From contig JAHJNN010000001.1 of NCBI GenBank assembly GCA_018820765.1, positions 1 through 64,000 of the forward strand: a stretch of 64,000 bases of DNA, written 5' to 3'. Each line of letters begins with the position of its first letter. Position 1 is the stretch's first letter. The position numbers and the translations under genes were made by a program. This document shows, piece by piece, positions 30,445-39,755 of this stretch. The notes below the pieces were generated by a model. It saw nothing but the letters and a program-made list of their open reading frames with translations. It ran no database searches and was not told where the DNA came from. Source of the DNA: Gammaproteobacteria bacterium. Its GTDB lineage: Bacteria; Pseudomonadota; Gammaproteobacteria; Burkholderiales; Thiobacillaceae.

Positions 30445-30478
30445 GCGTGGTCCAAATGCATGGGCCGCCGGACGGTGC

Positions 30479-32797
30479 TCAGAAGCGGCGCGTCAGGCTG
30501 AGTTCGAACTGGTTCGAACGGTAGCCCGCCGTGGTGCCGCCGCCGTAGTCGGACAGCCCGGCCTTCACGTTCAGGTACCAGTCGCGGTAGAGGCCGAAGA
30601 AGCCTTCGAGCACGATGTCGCCGCCGCTGCGGTAGCCCGACAACGTGTTGTCCTTGTAGGGGCCGTAGCTGAAGGTCGCGCTCACGCCGTCGTCGTCGCT
30701 GAGCTTCCAGTAGGTGAAGGCCGTCGCCGCGTAGCGGCGGTAGGACGAGGGGGCGTAGTAGCCGTTGCCCGGATCGGTGTCGTAGCCGAACCAGCGCCCG
30801 CTCACGCCCAGGTCCAGATTCAGGCGCTGCGTGCGCAGCACGGCGCGGCGCGGCGCGAGTTCGGCCTCCCAACGGTCGTTGCCGTCGGACAGCGTGTCGT
30901 AGCCGACGCGGCCGGCGAGCGTCCAGCGCAGGTCGGGCGTCCAGGTGGCGTCGAGCGTGGTGGAGCGGCGTTCGATGCCGAGCTTGGCGGCGCGCGGCGA
31001 CACCGCGAACAGGTCCTGGCGGTGCGCGAGGCGCATCGCGAGTGTGTCGACCGGCTCGAGGTCGGCGCCCACTTCGTAGACGAAGGTGTCGTCGCCTTCC
31101 GCGCGGCCGCCGCCGACCTGCGCATCGAGCGAGAGCGTGGGCGTGGGCGAGGGGCGATGCTGGACGCCCAGCCAGACACGGGTGTAGTCGATCGAGGTGC
31201 CGCCGTCCGGCTTCTCGTAGCCGCTGCCGCTCTTGGCGTGGATGCGCTGGCGGTCGGTGCCGCCGAACAGGCGGGTGTCCGGGTTGATCACGTACTCGCC
31301 TTGCAGATAGGCGTTGCGGATGCTGACGTCGTCGGAGCCGCTGAAGTAGCCGAAGCCTGCGGTGGCATTGGAGCGCAGCGGGGTGCGGATGAAGCGCGCG
31401 AGGTCGAGGCTTTCCTTGCTGTCCGGGCGCAGGCGCGTGGTGTCGGCGAGGCTCGCCAGCGCTTCGCGCGGCCGATGGGCGTAGTGCAGGGCGACGGTGC
31501 GGGTGTAGCCCAGTTCAAAATCGTCGCGCAATTCGGGCGCCAGTTGGTCGACCAGCGCCAGCGACGGGGTCGGGCGGTCGGCCCAGGCCAGCACGCGGGC
31601 TTTTTGTTTGCGGTAGGCAAGGTTGTCGCCGAAGCGCTGACGGTAGTCCTCCAGCACTTCCATTGCGCGCGCGTAGTCGCCCAGCTCGGTGAGAACGACG
31701 ACGTATTCCATCCACGGCGCCGCCACGTTGGGGTGCTGCGCCAGATAGGTTTCATAGGCGCTCTTCGACGCGCCGAGCCGGCTCTGCCAGTACCGCACGC
31801 GGGCGATGCCGAGACGCGCGCCGGCATCGTCCGGGGCGCGCGCGAGGATGCGCTGGTGGCTGTCGAGCGCCATCGCGTAGTCGCCGCGCCAGGCGGCGAG
31901 GTCGGCGCGGGTGCGCAGGTATTCCAGATTGTCGGGGTCGAGGGCGATCGCGCGTTCGATGGCGTCCACGGCCTTGCTGGCGTCCTGATCGTTCTGATAG
32001 CTCTGTGCCAGGCGATAGAACAGCGCGTGATCCTGGGGCGCGAGGCGGGTCGCCTCCTTCAGCGCGGCCGACGAGGCGGCGGCATTGTTGCCCAGCGCAT
32101 AGATGTCGGCCATGCGCAGCCAGTAGTCCCGGCTCTCGCCGAAGCGCTGGCGGTAGAGGGCATCGTATTCCTGCACCGCCTGGGTGTTGCCGCGCTCGGC
32201 TTCGAGTTCCATGTATTCCAGCAGGGCGTCCTTGTCCTGCGGGCGCTGGGTCAGGTAGCTGCGGTAGCGCGGCACGGCGGCGTCCTTGTTGCCGCCGCGC
32301 GAGGCGGCGCGGGCCGCGCCGAGGGCGGCGTCGGCATCCTCCGGGGACTTGGCCAGCACGCGCTCGAAGCTGTCCAGCGCCAGCGCGTAGTCGCCGGTCC
32401 AGGTGGCGATATCGCCGCGGGCACGCAGATAGGTCGCGTTGTCCGGTTCGAGTTCGACTGCGCGCTGGATGGCGGCGAGCGCGGCCGGTCCGTTCTGGGT
32501 GGCGGCGTAGGCCTGCGACAGCTTGTGATGCAGACGGGCATCGCCGGGCGCGAGCTTGACCGCTTCGCGCAGGGCTTCGGCGGCGCCGGTCGGCGACTTC
32601 AGCTGGGTGGCGCGAATGTCGGCGATGCGCTCCCACAGGTGCGGCTGTGCCGGGTTGCCCTTGAGCGCCTGCATGTAGATGTCCACCGCGCCCGACCATT
32701 GCCCTTGCATTTCGGCGCGCAGGCCGTCGTCGGGCACGGGCTGGGCCAGCGCCAGGTTCGAGCACAGGGCCCATGCAAGTATCAAACGCAGCTTCAT
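30479..32797 (-). CDS. TPR outer-membrane polysaccharide export porin (PgaA/BcsC/PelB-like)
   Basis: A 772-residue protein. A signal peptide ending near ALAQPVPDD is followed by roughly a dozen TPR-like repeats (about 25-480, e.g. AIALDPDNLEYLRTRADLAAW) and then a C-terminal beta-barrel of about 290 residues with alternating polar/aromatic strands, ending in Phe (LSLTRRF). This layout is that of PgaA and BcsC porins, in which the TPRs guide the polymer to the barrel. The ATG at 32797 overlaps the synthase stop (ATGA); a GTG nine bases upstream is less likely. It is translationally coupled to the GT2 synthase. Confidence 0.88.
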   Translation of the reverse strand: MKLRLILAWALCSNLALAQPVPDDGLRAEMQGQWSGAVDIYMQALKGNPAQPHLWERIADIRATQLKSPTGAAEALREAVKLAPGDARLHHKLSQAYAATQNGPAALAAIQRAVELEPDNATYLRARGDIATWTGDYALALDSFERVLAKSPEDADAALGAARAASRGGNKDAAVPRYRSYLTQRPQDKDALLEYMELEAERGNTQAVQEYDALYRQRFGESRDYWLRMADIYALGNNAAASSAALKEATRLAPQDHALFYRLAQSYQNDQDASKAVDAIERAIALDPDNLEYLRTRADLAAWRGDYAMALDSHQRILARAPDDAGARLGIARVRYWQSRLGASKSAYETYLAQHPNVAAPWMEYVVVLTELGDYARAMEVLEDYRQRFGDNLAYRKQKARVLAWADRPTPSLALVDQLAPELRDDFELGYTRTVALHYAHRPREALASLADTTRLRPDSKESLDLARFIRTPLRSNATAGFGYFSGSDDVSIRNAYLQGEYVINPDTRLFGGTDRQRIHAKSGSGYEKPDGGTSIDYTRVWLGVQHRPSPTPTLSLDAQVGGGRAEGDDTFVYEVGADLEPVDTLAMRLAHRQDLFAVSPRAAKLGIERRSTTLDATWTPDLRWTLAGRVGYDTLSDGNDRWEAELAPRRAVLRTQRLNLDLGVSGRWFGYDTDPGNGYYAPSSYRRYAATAFTYWKLSDDDGVSATFSYGPYKDNTLSGYRSGGDIVLEGFFGLYRDWYLNVKAGLSDYGGGTTAGYRSNQFELSLTRRF

Positions 32798-34185
32798 TTG
32801 CGCCACCGCCGGTTACGGAAGATCCACAGGTCGGCGGCAAAGCGGCCGATCGTGATGAGGTCGAACAGCAGGACGGCATAACGCAGCGGCGTGATCAGCA
32901 AGCCCTTGAAGAAATATTCCAGCCGGTGACCCTTGGCCACAGTGACCAGGATGCCGGTGGCCACGGCCGTTTCCGCAATCAGCGTGATTGCCAGCGGCTC
33001 CCACAGCTGCAGCAGGATCATGATCAGCAGCGCGGTCGGGAATGCCACTTTCTCGAATGCCGACATGAACAGCACCCAGCCGATGGGGCGCCCGTACTTG
33101 ACGGTGTAGTCGATGCCGAAGGGCTGGCGGTATTGTTCGTGGTGAATGCGCTTGTCTGCGAGCCCGGCCGCCAGCTCGGCCTGCTCTTCCTGCTTCTTGC
33201 GGCGGCGCTTCAGGGCCTTGAGCGGGCTACGCATCAGCTCGTCGAAGTAATAGCAGCTTTGCAGGAAGGACGAGGACCACAGATAGATCTGACCCGGCAC
33301 GCGGCCGACTTCCGGCTCCTGCGAGCGGGCGTAGACGTCGGTGAGCTGGATGTTGCGGTAGCCGTTGTCGTTCATCGCGAAGCCGATGAAGATGTCTTCC
33401 GAGTTGGTGAGGTCGTCGCCGAGGATCGGCTCGTAGCGGTCGAACACGATGGTCTTCAGCACGTCCCGGCGATACGCGACGGCACAGCCCACCGGATTGA
33501 GGATGCTGCCGAAGAAGGTCATCTGGCCCAGGTACACAAATTTCTGCAGGAAGTAGTACAGCACGTCGCGGTACATGTCGGTGATGCCGCGCTGCAGGTG
33601 ATGGAACCAGCCCACCTTGGGGTAAATGGTGGCTTCGGGGTGCGCCCCCAGGAATTTCTGCAGCGCGACCGTATCGAGCATGGCGCGGCGGTCGCTGTCG
33701 CGCAGCGGCAGCACCGTGCCGCAGGCGCTGGCGATGCCGGCGCCCTTGTAGAGTTCCTCCACCACGCGCTCGATATAGTTGTCCGACTCCAGCACGGTGT
33801 CGCCGTCGAGGATGAATTCGACGTCGGAGTCGAATTCGCGCGACTGGCGTTTCAGCGTGGGGGTCTTGCCGATGGAATGGGCGCGTTGAATCGCGATCAG
33901 GTCCATGCCGTTGAGGTCGCAGAAGGTCTGGGCGTATTCGACCGTGCGGTCCTGGCTGCCGTCGTCGATCAGGATGATGCGCGTGGGCTTGCGAGTCTGG
34001 CGCGCCAGCGCAGCCAGACACAGGGGAATGTTGCTTTCTTCGTTGAAGGCGGGGATCACCACATCGACGGTGGCGTCGCGCCAGTCATCCGCCGGGTTGG
34101 GGATGGTCTTGTCCGGCCCGTGGATCAGACCGATGATGCTCAGCACCGTGTTCGGGCTGAGGATGAAATAGGGCGTCGTGGCCAT
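32794..34185 (-). CDS. GT2-family membrane polysaccharide synthase
   Basis: A 463-residue inverting glycosyltransferase. The GT-A domain has VVIPAFNEE, LIDDGSQD (Asp-74/75), LDGDTV (DxD-type, 127-129) and TNSEDIF (SED, 262-264, equivalent of the TED catalytic base). The usual QxxRW motif of processive synthases is replaced by QSCYY (309-313). About three to four helices near the C-terminus (368-455) form the membrane part; no N-terminal helix is clear. Genes on both sides mark it as the polymerase of the locus. Sugar donor unknown; a UDP-hexose or UDP-HexNAc is likely. Confidence 0.85.
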   Translation of the reverse strand: MATTPYFILSPNTVLSIIGLIHGPDKTIPNPADDWRDATVDVVIPAFNEESNIPLCLAALARQTRKPTRIILIDDGSQDRTVEYAQTFCDLNGMDLIAIQRAHSIGKTPTLKRQSREFDSDVEFILDGDTVLESDNYIERVVEELYKGAGIASACGTVLPLRDSDRRAMLDTVALQKFLGAHPEATIYPKVGWFHHLQRGITDMYRDVLYYFLQKFVYLGQMTFFGSILNPVGCAVAYRRDVLKTIVFDRYEPILGDDLTNSEDIFIGFAMNDNGYRNIQLTDVYARSQEPEVGRVPGQIYLWSSSFLQSCYYFDELMRSPLKALKRRRKKQEEQAELAAGLADKRIHHEQYRQPFGIDYTVKYGRPIGWVLFMSAFEKVAFPTALLIMILLQLWEPLAITLIAETAVATGILVTVAKGHRLEYFFKGLLITPLRYAVLLFDLITIGRFAADLWIFRNRRWRK

Positions 34186-34196
34186 GGACAGTCATT

Positions 34197-35180
34197 CTAG
34201 GCCACGCGTAGATTTTTTGTGCACTCCCTTTTAATCAGGTCATCCAGAGTGTCTCTTAATGACCACTCCGGCGCGAATCCGGTCAGGGCCCGCAGCTTGT
34301 TGAGTTCTGGACGCCGGTGCGTGACGTCCTCGAATTCCTCGCCGTAGGCATCCCTGTAGGACATGAAGTGCAAAGGCGATTGGCTGTGGGTGCGTTGCAC
34401 GATCAGTTCGGCCAGATCGCGAATCGAGATTTCCTGGTCGTTGCCGACGTTCACCACTTCGCCCCATGCCTCCGGGCAGCCGGCAAGGCGGTCCAGCGCC
34501 ACCACGGTGTCGCGTACATCGCAGAAGGATCGCGTCTGGTCGCCTTCGCCGTAGACGGTGAGCGGCGCGTTGCACACTGCCTGTTTGACGAAGCTGGGCA
34601 CCACCATGCCGTAATGCCCGACCTGGTTCGGCCCGATGGTGTTGAACAGGCGCACCACCACGATGTGGAGGCCGTATTTGCGCGCATAGGAAAAGGCGAG
34701 GAACTCGTCCGCCAGCTTGGTCACCGCATAGGCCCAGCGCAGGCGTCCGGCGGACGGCAGCACGATGTCGTCGGTCTCGGCGAAACTGCTCTTGGCGTTG
34801 AATCCGTACACCTCCGAGGTCGAGGCGATGACGACTTGCGGATTCCAGCCGCCGTGGTGGATGGCGCGCAGGATGCGCTCGGTGCCGGTCATGTTGGTCG
34901 CCATCACGGCTACCGGGTCTTCCAGCACCTTCTTCACGCCGACGACGGCGGCCATGTGGTAGATGCGGTCGGCCCAGGCAACGGCCTTGTCCATTCCGCT
35001 CCAGTGCAGGATGTCGGCTTCGTCGAAGCGAAATGCGGGATGGCCGCGGAAGGCGTCGATGTTCGAGAGCGAGCCGGTGCTCAGGTTGTCCACGATATAA
35101 ACCTGGTCGCCGTTTGCCAGGTGGCGTTCCGCCAGATGCGATCCGATGAAACCCGCTCCGCCCGTGATCAAAACATGCAT
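34197..35180 (-). CDS. NAD-dependent sugar-nucleotide epimerase/dehydratase
   Basis: An extended short-chain dehydrogenase of 327 residues. Motifs are ITGGAGFIG (5-13), STSEVYG (120-126) and the catalytic YAVTK (151-155), with GPNQVGHYGMVVP and YGEGDQTRSFCDVRD in the substrate domain. It resembles UDP-glucose/GlcNAc 4-epimerases and UDP-glucuronate-processing enzymes; the exact reaction cannot be read from sequence. First gene of the exopolysaccharide operon, it likely supplies the synthase with its donor. The ATG at 35180 has AAAGGTGGCGG upstream, and starts further out lack support. Confidence 0.85.
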   Translation of the reverse strand: MHVLITGGAGFIGSHLAERHLANGDQVYIVDNLSTGSLSNIDAFRGHPAFRFDEADILHWSGMDKAVAWADRIYHMAAVVGVKKVLEDPVAVMATNMTGTERILRAIHHGGWNPQVVIASTSEVYGFNAKSSFAETDDIVLPSAGRLRWAYAVTKLADEFLAFSYARKYGLHIVVVRLFNTIGPNQVGHYGMVVPSFVKQAVCNAPLTVYGEGDQTRSFCDVRDTVVALDRLAGCPEAWGEVVNVGNDQEISIRDLAELIVQRTHSQSPLHFMSYRDAYGEEFEDVTHRRPELNKLRALTGFAPEWSLRDTLDDLIKRECTKNLRVA

Positions 35181-35608
35181 ATCCGCCACCTTTATGAGTT
35201 TTCGCCAACTGCTGCCGAACGATGAACAGGCCGGCCGCGAGGCCAAAATTTAAATCCCAATAAAAACAATGTGCCACTTTGTATTTTTTGGGAGGTGGGC
35301 CGTTATGGCCCGCCCTATCTAAATGGCTGCAAATAGCGTACCAATTCGCAATGTATGATGGCCGTGCATCAACGGCACCCTTCCGGTGCGCGGCCGCCCT
35401 TGTTTTTCCATCCCCTGGACGATTGTGCGCGATGTTGGGGCACCCCCCGGGCTTGTCATTAACCCATCACCGTTTTTTCCTATGGTTAAACAAGGAGTGA
35501 CGCTTTTTTTCGTCAATGGCATAGCCATTGCTTGATGAAGACCGAGCGCACTCGAATGCCGCGCCCGCATTGGCGCGCGGCGTGTTCTCGAGCTGGAGGA
35601 AACACAGC
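35181..35608. other. Shared intergenic region between exopolysaccharide and pgi operons
   Basis: A 428-bp AT-richer region driving two divergent operons. It holds GGTGGGCC/GGCCCGCC (35290-35313, loop GTTAT) just after a T6 run, a smaller GCACC/GGTGC hairpin near 35385, an A/T-rich stretch with a sigma-54-like half site on the minus strand (TGGCAC at 35271-35276), and a CAATGGC-ATA-GCCATTG inverted repeat. No convincing sigma-70 promoter or gene was found. A pgi Shine-Dalgarno GGAGG lies at 35596-35600. Confidence 0.5.
35514..35530. promoter_or_regulatory. Perfect inverted repeat upstream of pgi
   Basis: CAATGGC (35514-35520) and GCCATTG (35524-35530) flank ATA. It is operator-sized and lies 79 bp before the pgi ATG. 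The regulator is unknown. Confidence 0.4.
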
Positions 35609-37288
35609 ATGGCTTCGTCGTTGTTTTTGCAAGAGAAGCAGAACGAGCTGACCGAACCCCTGCATCGCCCGGTCGGGCCGCAGTTGAAAGCCCATCAGGC
35701 CGCGATGGACGCGGTGCACATGCGGGATCTGTTCGCATCGGACCCGCAGCGCTTCGCGCGTTTCTCGCTGCAGGCGGGCGAGCTGCTGCTGGACTACTCG
35801 AAGAACCGCATCACCGACGAAACCATGGCTCTGCTGGTCCGCCTGGCCGAAGAGGCCGACGTGATGGGCTGGCGCGAGCGCATGTTCAGCGGCGAGAAGA
35901 TCAACAACACGGAAAACCGCGCGGTGCTGCACGTGGCTCTGCGCAACCGCAGCAATCAGCCGGTCGTCGTTGACGGCGAGGACGTGATGCCGAAGGTGAA
36001 CGCGGTGATCGAGCGCATGGGCGCCTTTGCGGAAAAGGTGCGCAGCGGCGAGTGGCGCGGCTATACCGGCGAGCGCATCACCGACGTGGTGAACATCGGC
36101 ATCGGCGGTTCCGATCTCGGGCCGCAGATGGTGGTTCAGGCGCTGAAGCCGTATCGCCACCCGCGCCTCAAGGTGCACTTCATTTCCAATGTCGACGGCG
36201 CCCACGTCAAGGAAGCGCTGGAGGCGCTCAACCCGGAAACGACGCTCTTCATCGTGTCGTCCAAGACCTTCACCACGCAGGAAACGATGACCAACGCGCA
36301 CTATGCGCGCGAGTGGTTCCTGTCGCAGTCGCAGGCGGTCAAGCACATCGCGAAGCATTTCGTGGCGGTGTCGACCAACCGCGAGGCGGTCACCGCTTTC
36401 GGCATCGACCCGGCCAAGATGTTCGAATTCTGGGACTGGGTGGGCGGGCGCTATTCGCTATGGTCGGCGATCGGCCTGTCGATCGTGCTGGCGGTGGGCG
36501 CGGAGCGCTTCGGCGAACTGCTGGATGGCGCGCACGAAATGGACGAGCACTTCCGACATGCCCCGCTGGCGAGGAACATGCCGGTGATCCTGGCCCTGCT
36601 GGGAGTCTGGTACAACAACTTCTTCGGCGCCGAGTCTTACGCGATCCTGCCCTACGACCACTACCTGCGCAGCCTGCCCGCCTACCTGGAGCAGGCCGAC
36701 ATGGAATCGAACGGCAAGTCGGTGGACCGCGACGGCAACGTGGTCGACTACGCCACCGGCGCCATCGTCTGGGGCGCCACCGGCATCAACGGCCAGCACG
36801 CCTTCTATCAGCTGCTGCACCAGGGCACCAAGATGATTCCGGCCGACTTCATCGTGTCGGTCGAGCCGCATACCGAACTGCAGGAACACCACGACATCAT
36901 GATCGCCAATTTCCTGGCGCAGACCGAGGCGCTGATGCGCGGCCGCACGCGCGAGGAGACGCAGCGCGAAATGGGCGCGGTGCAGGGCGGCCAGTTCGTC
37001 TCGCACAAGGTGTTCGACGGCAACCACCCCAGCAACGCGATCCTGCTGCAGAAGCTGACCCCGCACGCGCTCGGCATGCTGATCGCGCTGTACGAGCACA
37101 AGATTTTCGTGCAGGGCGTGATCTGGAACCTCAATTCCTACGACCAGTGGGGGGTGGAGCTCGGCAAGCAGCTCGCCAGCCGCATCCTGCCGGAACTGCA
37201 CGCCGACGCGCCGGTGGGGGGACACGACGCTTCCACCAATGCGCTCATCAATTACTATCGGCGCATGGGCCACCGGACGGACCTATAG
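35609..37288 (+). CDS. pgi: Glucose-6-phosphate isomerase
   Basis: Interconverts glucose 6-phosphate and fructose 6-phosphate. It is 559 residues. Motifs are [52 protein letters not shown], and GVELGKQLA with the conserved lysine. The ATG at 35609 follows CTGGAGGAAACACAGC; sequence upstream in frame has no ribosome-binding site. It opens a run of glucose and glycogen genes and likely links gluconeogenic flux to glycogen. Confidence 0.96.
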   Translation: MASSLFLQEKQNELTEPLHRPVGPQLKAHQAAMDAVHMRDLFASDPQRFARFSLQAGELLLDYSKNRITDETMALLVRLAEEADVMGWRERMFSGEKINNTENRAVLHVALRNRSNQPVVVDGEDVMPKVNAVIERMGAFAEKVRSGEWRGYTGERITDVVNIGIGGSDLGPQMVVQALKPYRHPRLKVHFISNVDGAHVKEALEALNPETTLFIVSSKTFTTQETMTNAHYAREWFLSQSQAVKHIAKHFVAVSTNREAVTAFGIDPAKMFEFWDWVGGRYSLWSAIGLSIVLAVGAERFGELLDGAHEMDEHFRHAPLARNMPVILALLGVWYNNFFGAESYAILPYDHYLRSLPAYLEQADMESNGKSVDRDGNVVDYATGAIVWGATGINGQHAFYQLLHQGTKMIPADFIVSVEPHTELQEHHDIMIANFLAQTEALMRGRTREETQREMGAVQGGQFVSHKVFDGNHPSNAILLQKLTPHALGMLIALYEHKIFVQGVIWNLNSYDQWGVELGKQLASRILPELHADAPVGGHDASTNALINYYRRMGHRTDL

Positions 37289-37290
37289 TC

Positions 37291-37413
37291 TTAACCTGAA
37301 ACCGCAGCTGACCGCTTTGGCTGACTTGAGGAGTGCCGAATGAGTTCTGAGTTATCTGTCTTCAACCAGATTCACCGAGGGCTTGACTCCGCCAACTGCG
37401 GTTTCTAGGTTAA
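37291..37413. mobile_element. 123-bp MITE-like element with terminal inverted repeats
   Basis: TTAACCTGAAACCGCAG (37291-37307) and CTGCGGTTTCTAGGTTAA (37396-37413) are inverted repeats with one inserted base. They enclose about 88 bp with no gene. The element begins 2 bp after the pgi stop and ends 2 bp before the glk ATG, so it makes up nearly the whole gap and the glk translation-start region. No transposase or clear target duplication is visible. Confidence 0.6.
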
Positions 37414-37415
37414 AG

Positions 37416-38384
37416 ATGGAGTGGATTGCAGGGGACATCGGGGGGACGACGAGCCGGCTGGCCTGGGTGACGGGCGAGTCGGAAGACGTTCGGCAACGCC
37501 GTTTCGAACGCGAATATCCGAGCGCGGCCTTTGCGACGGCGGATGACCTGGTGCGCCAGTTCATCGCCGATGCGCACCTGCCGGTTTCCCCGGACGGCCT
37601 CTTGCTGGCGCTGCCGGGGCCCATGCAGGCGCAGCATGTCGCGCTGACCAATCTGGACTGGGTGCTCGATGCCGCCGACATGGGGGCCAGCCTCGGGATC
37701 CCGAAGGTCCGGTTCATCAACGATTTTCAGGCCGCCGCCGCCGGCGTGGCGACGCTGGGGGCGGCCGACGTGGTCGCGCTCAACCCGCAGCCGTCCGAGC
37801 CGGGGGGCGTGCGTGCCATCACCGGTGCGGGCACCGGACTGGGGCTCGCCTTCATGCTGGCCGACGACGGCGGCCGCTATCGCCATTACCCCAGCGAAGG
37901 CGGGCACGCCGATTTCGCGCCGGCCGATGACAGGCAGGCACGCCTGCTGGAACAGTTGCGCGCCGCCCATGGCCATGTGTCGTGGGAGCGCGTGGTATCG
38001 GGGCTGGCAATGGATGCGCTGTACCGCTTCTGCAGCGCCGAGCAGAACGCGACCCCGCCCGACGCGCCGGTCGACGGCGCCGGGCTGGTCACGCGCGCCG
38101 AGGCGGGCGACCCGGCTGCGCTGGCGGCGCTCGATCTCTTCATCGATCTTTACGGCGCCTGGGTCGGCAACGTGGCGCTGATGCTGCAGCCGCGCGGCGG
38201 GCTCTATGTCGCGGGCGGCATTGCCATTCATCTGCAGGCGCGCATGCAGTCGCCGCGCTTCATGGCCGCGGCCACCGACAAGGGACGCATGCGCAGCGTG
38301 GTCGAGCGCACCCCGATTTTTCTCATCACCCATAGCCGGCTGGGCGTGCTGGGCGCGATTGCGACAGCGTTCGCCCCGCCTTGA
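37416..38384 (+). CDS. glk: Glucokinase
   Basis: Phosphorylates glucose with ATP. It is 322 residues, of the proteobacterial Glk type. Motifs are GDIGGTTSRLAW (6-17), ALPGPM, FINDFQAAAAGVATL, TGAGTGLGLA, SEGGHADFAP, and ERVVSGLAM. It starts at the ATG 37416, which gives the normal family beginning; only AAAG precedes it, because the TIR element abuts it. Together with pgi and the glg genes it returns free glucose from glycogen breakdown to the phosphate pool. Confidence 0.94.
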   Translation: MEWIAGDIGGTTSRLAWVTGESEDVRQRRFEREYPSAAFATADDLVRQFIADAHLPVSPDGLLLALPGPMQAQHVALTNLDWVLDAADMGASLGIPKVRFINDFQAAAAGVATLGAADVVALNPQPSEPGGVRAITGAGTGLGLAFMLADDGGRYRHYPSEGGHADFAPADDRQARLLEQLRAAHGHVSWERVVSGLAMDALYRFCSAEQNATPPDAPVDGAGLVTRAEAGDPAALAALDLFIDLYGAWVGNVALMLQPRGGLYVAGGIAIHLQARMQSPRFMAAATDKGRMRSVVERTPIFLITHSRLGVLGAIATAFAPP

Positions 38385-38435
38385 TCAAACCTTCGACGCA
38401 GCTTCCATATCAACCGGCAGCACACTGGAGTGGAC

Positions 38436-39755
38436 ATGACGATTTCAAAGGACGAGCAGGAACGCCTCTACCGCTACTACACCGAGCCCAAGATGGTGAC
38501 CGACCTCACGCGCCGGACGCTGGCGCTGGTGCTGGCGGGCGGCGAAGGCTCCCGGCTGAAGGACCTGACGGCCTGGCGCGCCAAGCCCGCGGTGCCGATC
38601 GGCGGCAAGTACCGCATCATCGACTTTGCGCTGTCCAACTGCGTCAACTCGGGCATCCGCCGCATCGGCGTGCTCACCCAATACAAGTCGCATTCGCTGA
38701 TCCGGCATCTGCAACGGGCCTGGGGCTTCATGCGCGCCGAGATCGGCGAGTTCGTGGAAATCCTGCCGGCGCAGCAGCGCACCAACAAGAAGGAGTGGTA
38801 CCAGGGCACGGCCGATGCGCTGTTCCAGAACATCGACATCATGCAGCGTCATCACCCCGAATACGTGCTGGTGCTGGGCGGCGATCACGTCTACACCATG
38901 GACTACTCGGAGATGCTGCTGCATCACGTGCAGACCGGCGCGGATTTTACGGTCGGCAGCATCGAGGTGCCGGCGGCCGAGGCGAGCGGATTCGGCGTGA
39001 TGTCGGTCGACGCGCACATGAACATCACCTGCTTCACCGAAAAACCCAAGCACCCCGACTGCATTCCCGGCAAGCCCGGCATCGCGCTGGTGTCGATGGG
39101 AATCTATATTTTCTCCAAGGATTTTCTCTACAAGACGCTGATAGAGGATGCGGGCAATGCCGGTTCCAGCCACGATTTCGGCAAGAACATCATTCCCGAC
39201 AATATCGGCAAAGCGCGGGCGATCGCCTTCCCCTTCCGCAACAAGGACGGCCAGCCCGCCTACTGGCGCGACGTGGGGACGCTGCACTCCTATTGGCAGA
39301 CCAACATGGAGCTGTGCTCGGTGGAGCCCGAGCTCAACCTGTACAACCGCGATTGGCCGATCTGGACCTATCAGCCGCAGTATCCGCCGGCCAAGTTCAT
39401 CTTCGACGACGAGGGCCGGCGCGGCGAGGCGATCGATTCGCTGATCGCCGGCGGCTGCATCCTGTCGGGCGCCCGGGTCAAGCGTTCGGTGCTGTTCTTC
39501 GCCACCACGGTGGAAAGCCACAGCCTGATCAAGGACAGTGTGATTCTGCCCAAGGTCAGCATCGGCAGCCGTTGCCGCATCCACCGCGCCATCATCGACA
39601 AGGGCTGCGTGATCGAAGACGGCACGATCATCGGCGAGGACCCGGTCGAGGACGCCAAGCGCTTTCACGTGACCAAGGAAGGCATCACCCTGGTGACCCC
39701 CGCGATGCTCGGCCAGAACCTGTACGCGAGGCTGCAAAACGACTATGACGGCTAA
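38436..39755 (+). CDS. glgC: Glucose-1-phosphate adenylyltransferase
   Basis: Makes ADP-glucose, the committed step of glycogen synthesis, and is usually allosterically regulated by glycolytic intermediates. It is 439 residues. Motifs are [17 protein letters not shown] (nucleotide binding), [42 protein letters not shown] and FTEKP, followed by a left-handed beta-helix C-terminus. The ATG at 38436 has GGAG 5 bp upstream; a GTG six bases earlier overlaps that site. The stop overlaps the GH57 start by 11 bp. Confidence 0.96.
   Translation: MTISKDEQERLYRYYTEPKMVTDLTRRTLALVLAGGEGSRLKDLTAWRAKPAVPIGGKYRIIDFALSNCVNSGIRRIGVLTQYKSHSLIRHLQRAWGFMRAEIGEFVEILPAQQRTNKKEWYQGTADALFQNIDIMQRHHPEYVLVLGGDHVYTMDYSEMLLHHVQTGADFTVGSIEVPAAEASGFGVMSVDAHMNITCFTEKPKHPDCIPGKPGIALVSMGIYIFSKDFLYKTLIEDAGNAGSSHDFGKNIIPDNIGKARAIAFPFRNKDGQPAYWRDVGTLHSYWQTNMELCSVEPELNLYNRDWPIWTYQPQYPPAKFIFDDEGRRGEAIDSLIAGGCILSGARVKRSVLFFATTVESHSLIKDSVILPKVSIGSRCRIHRAIIDKGCVIEDGTIIGEDPVEDAKRFHVTKEGITLVTPAMLGQNLYARLQNDYDG

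Noticed and set aside
35260..35277. A sigma-54-like promoter (TGGCAC-N5) upstream of the epimerase.
   Set aside because: The -24 part is good but the -12 GC is missing (TTTA instead of TTGC).
35514..35530. A terminator between operons.
   Set aside because: The stem has a 3-nt loop and no U-run after it, and lies upstream of pgi, so an operator is more likely.
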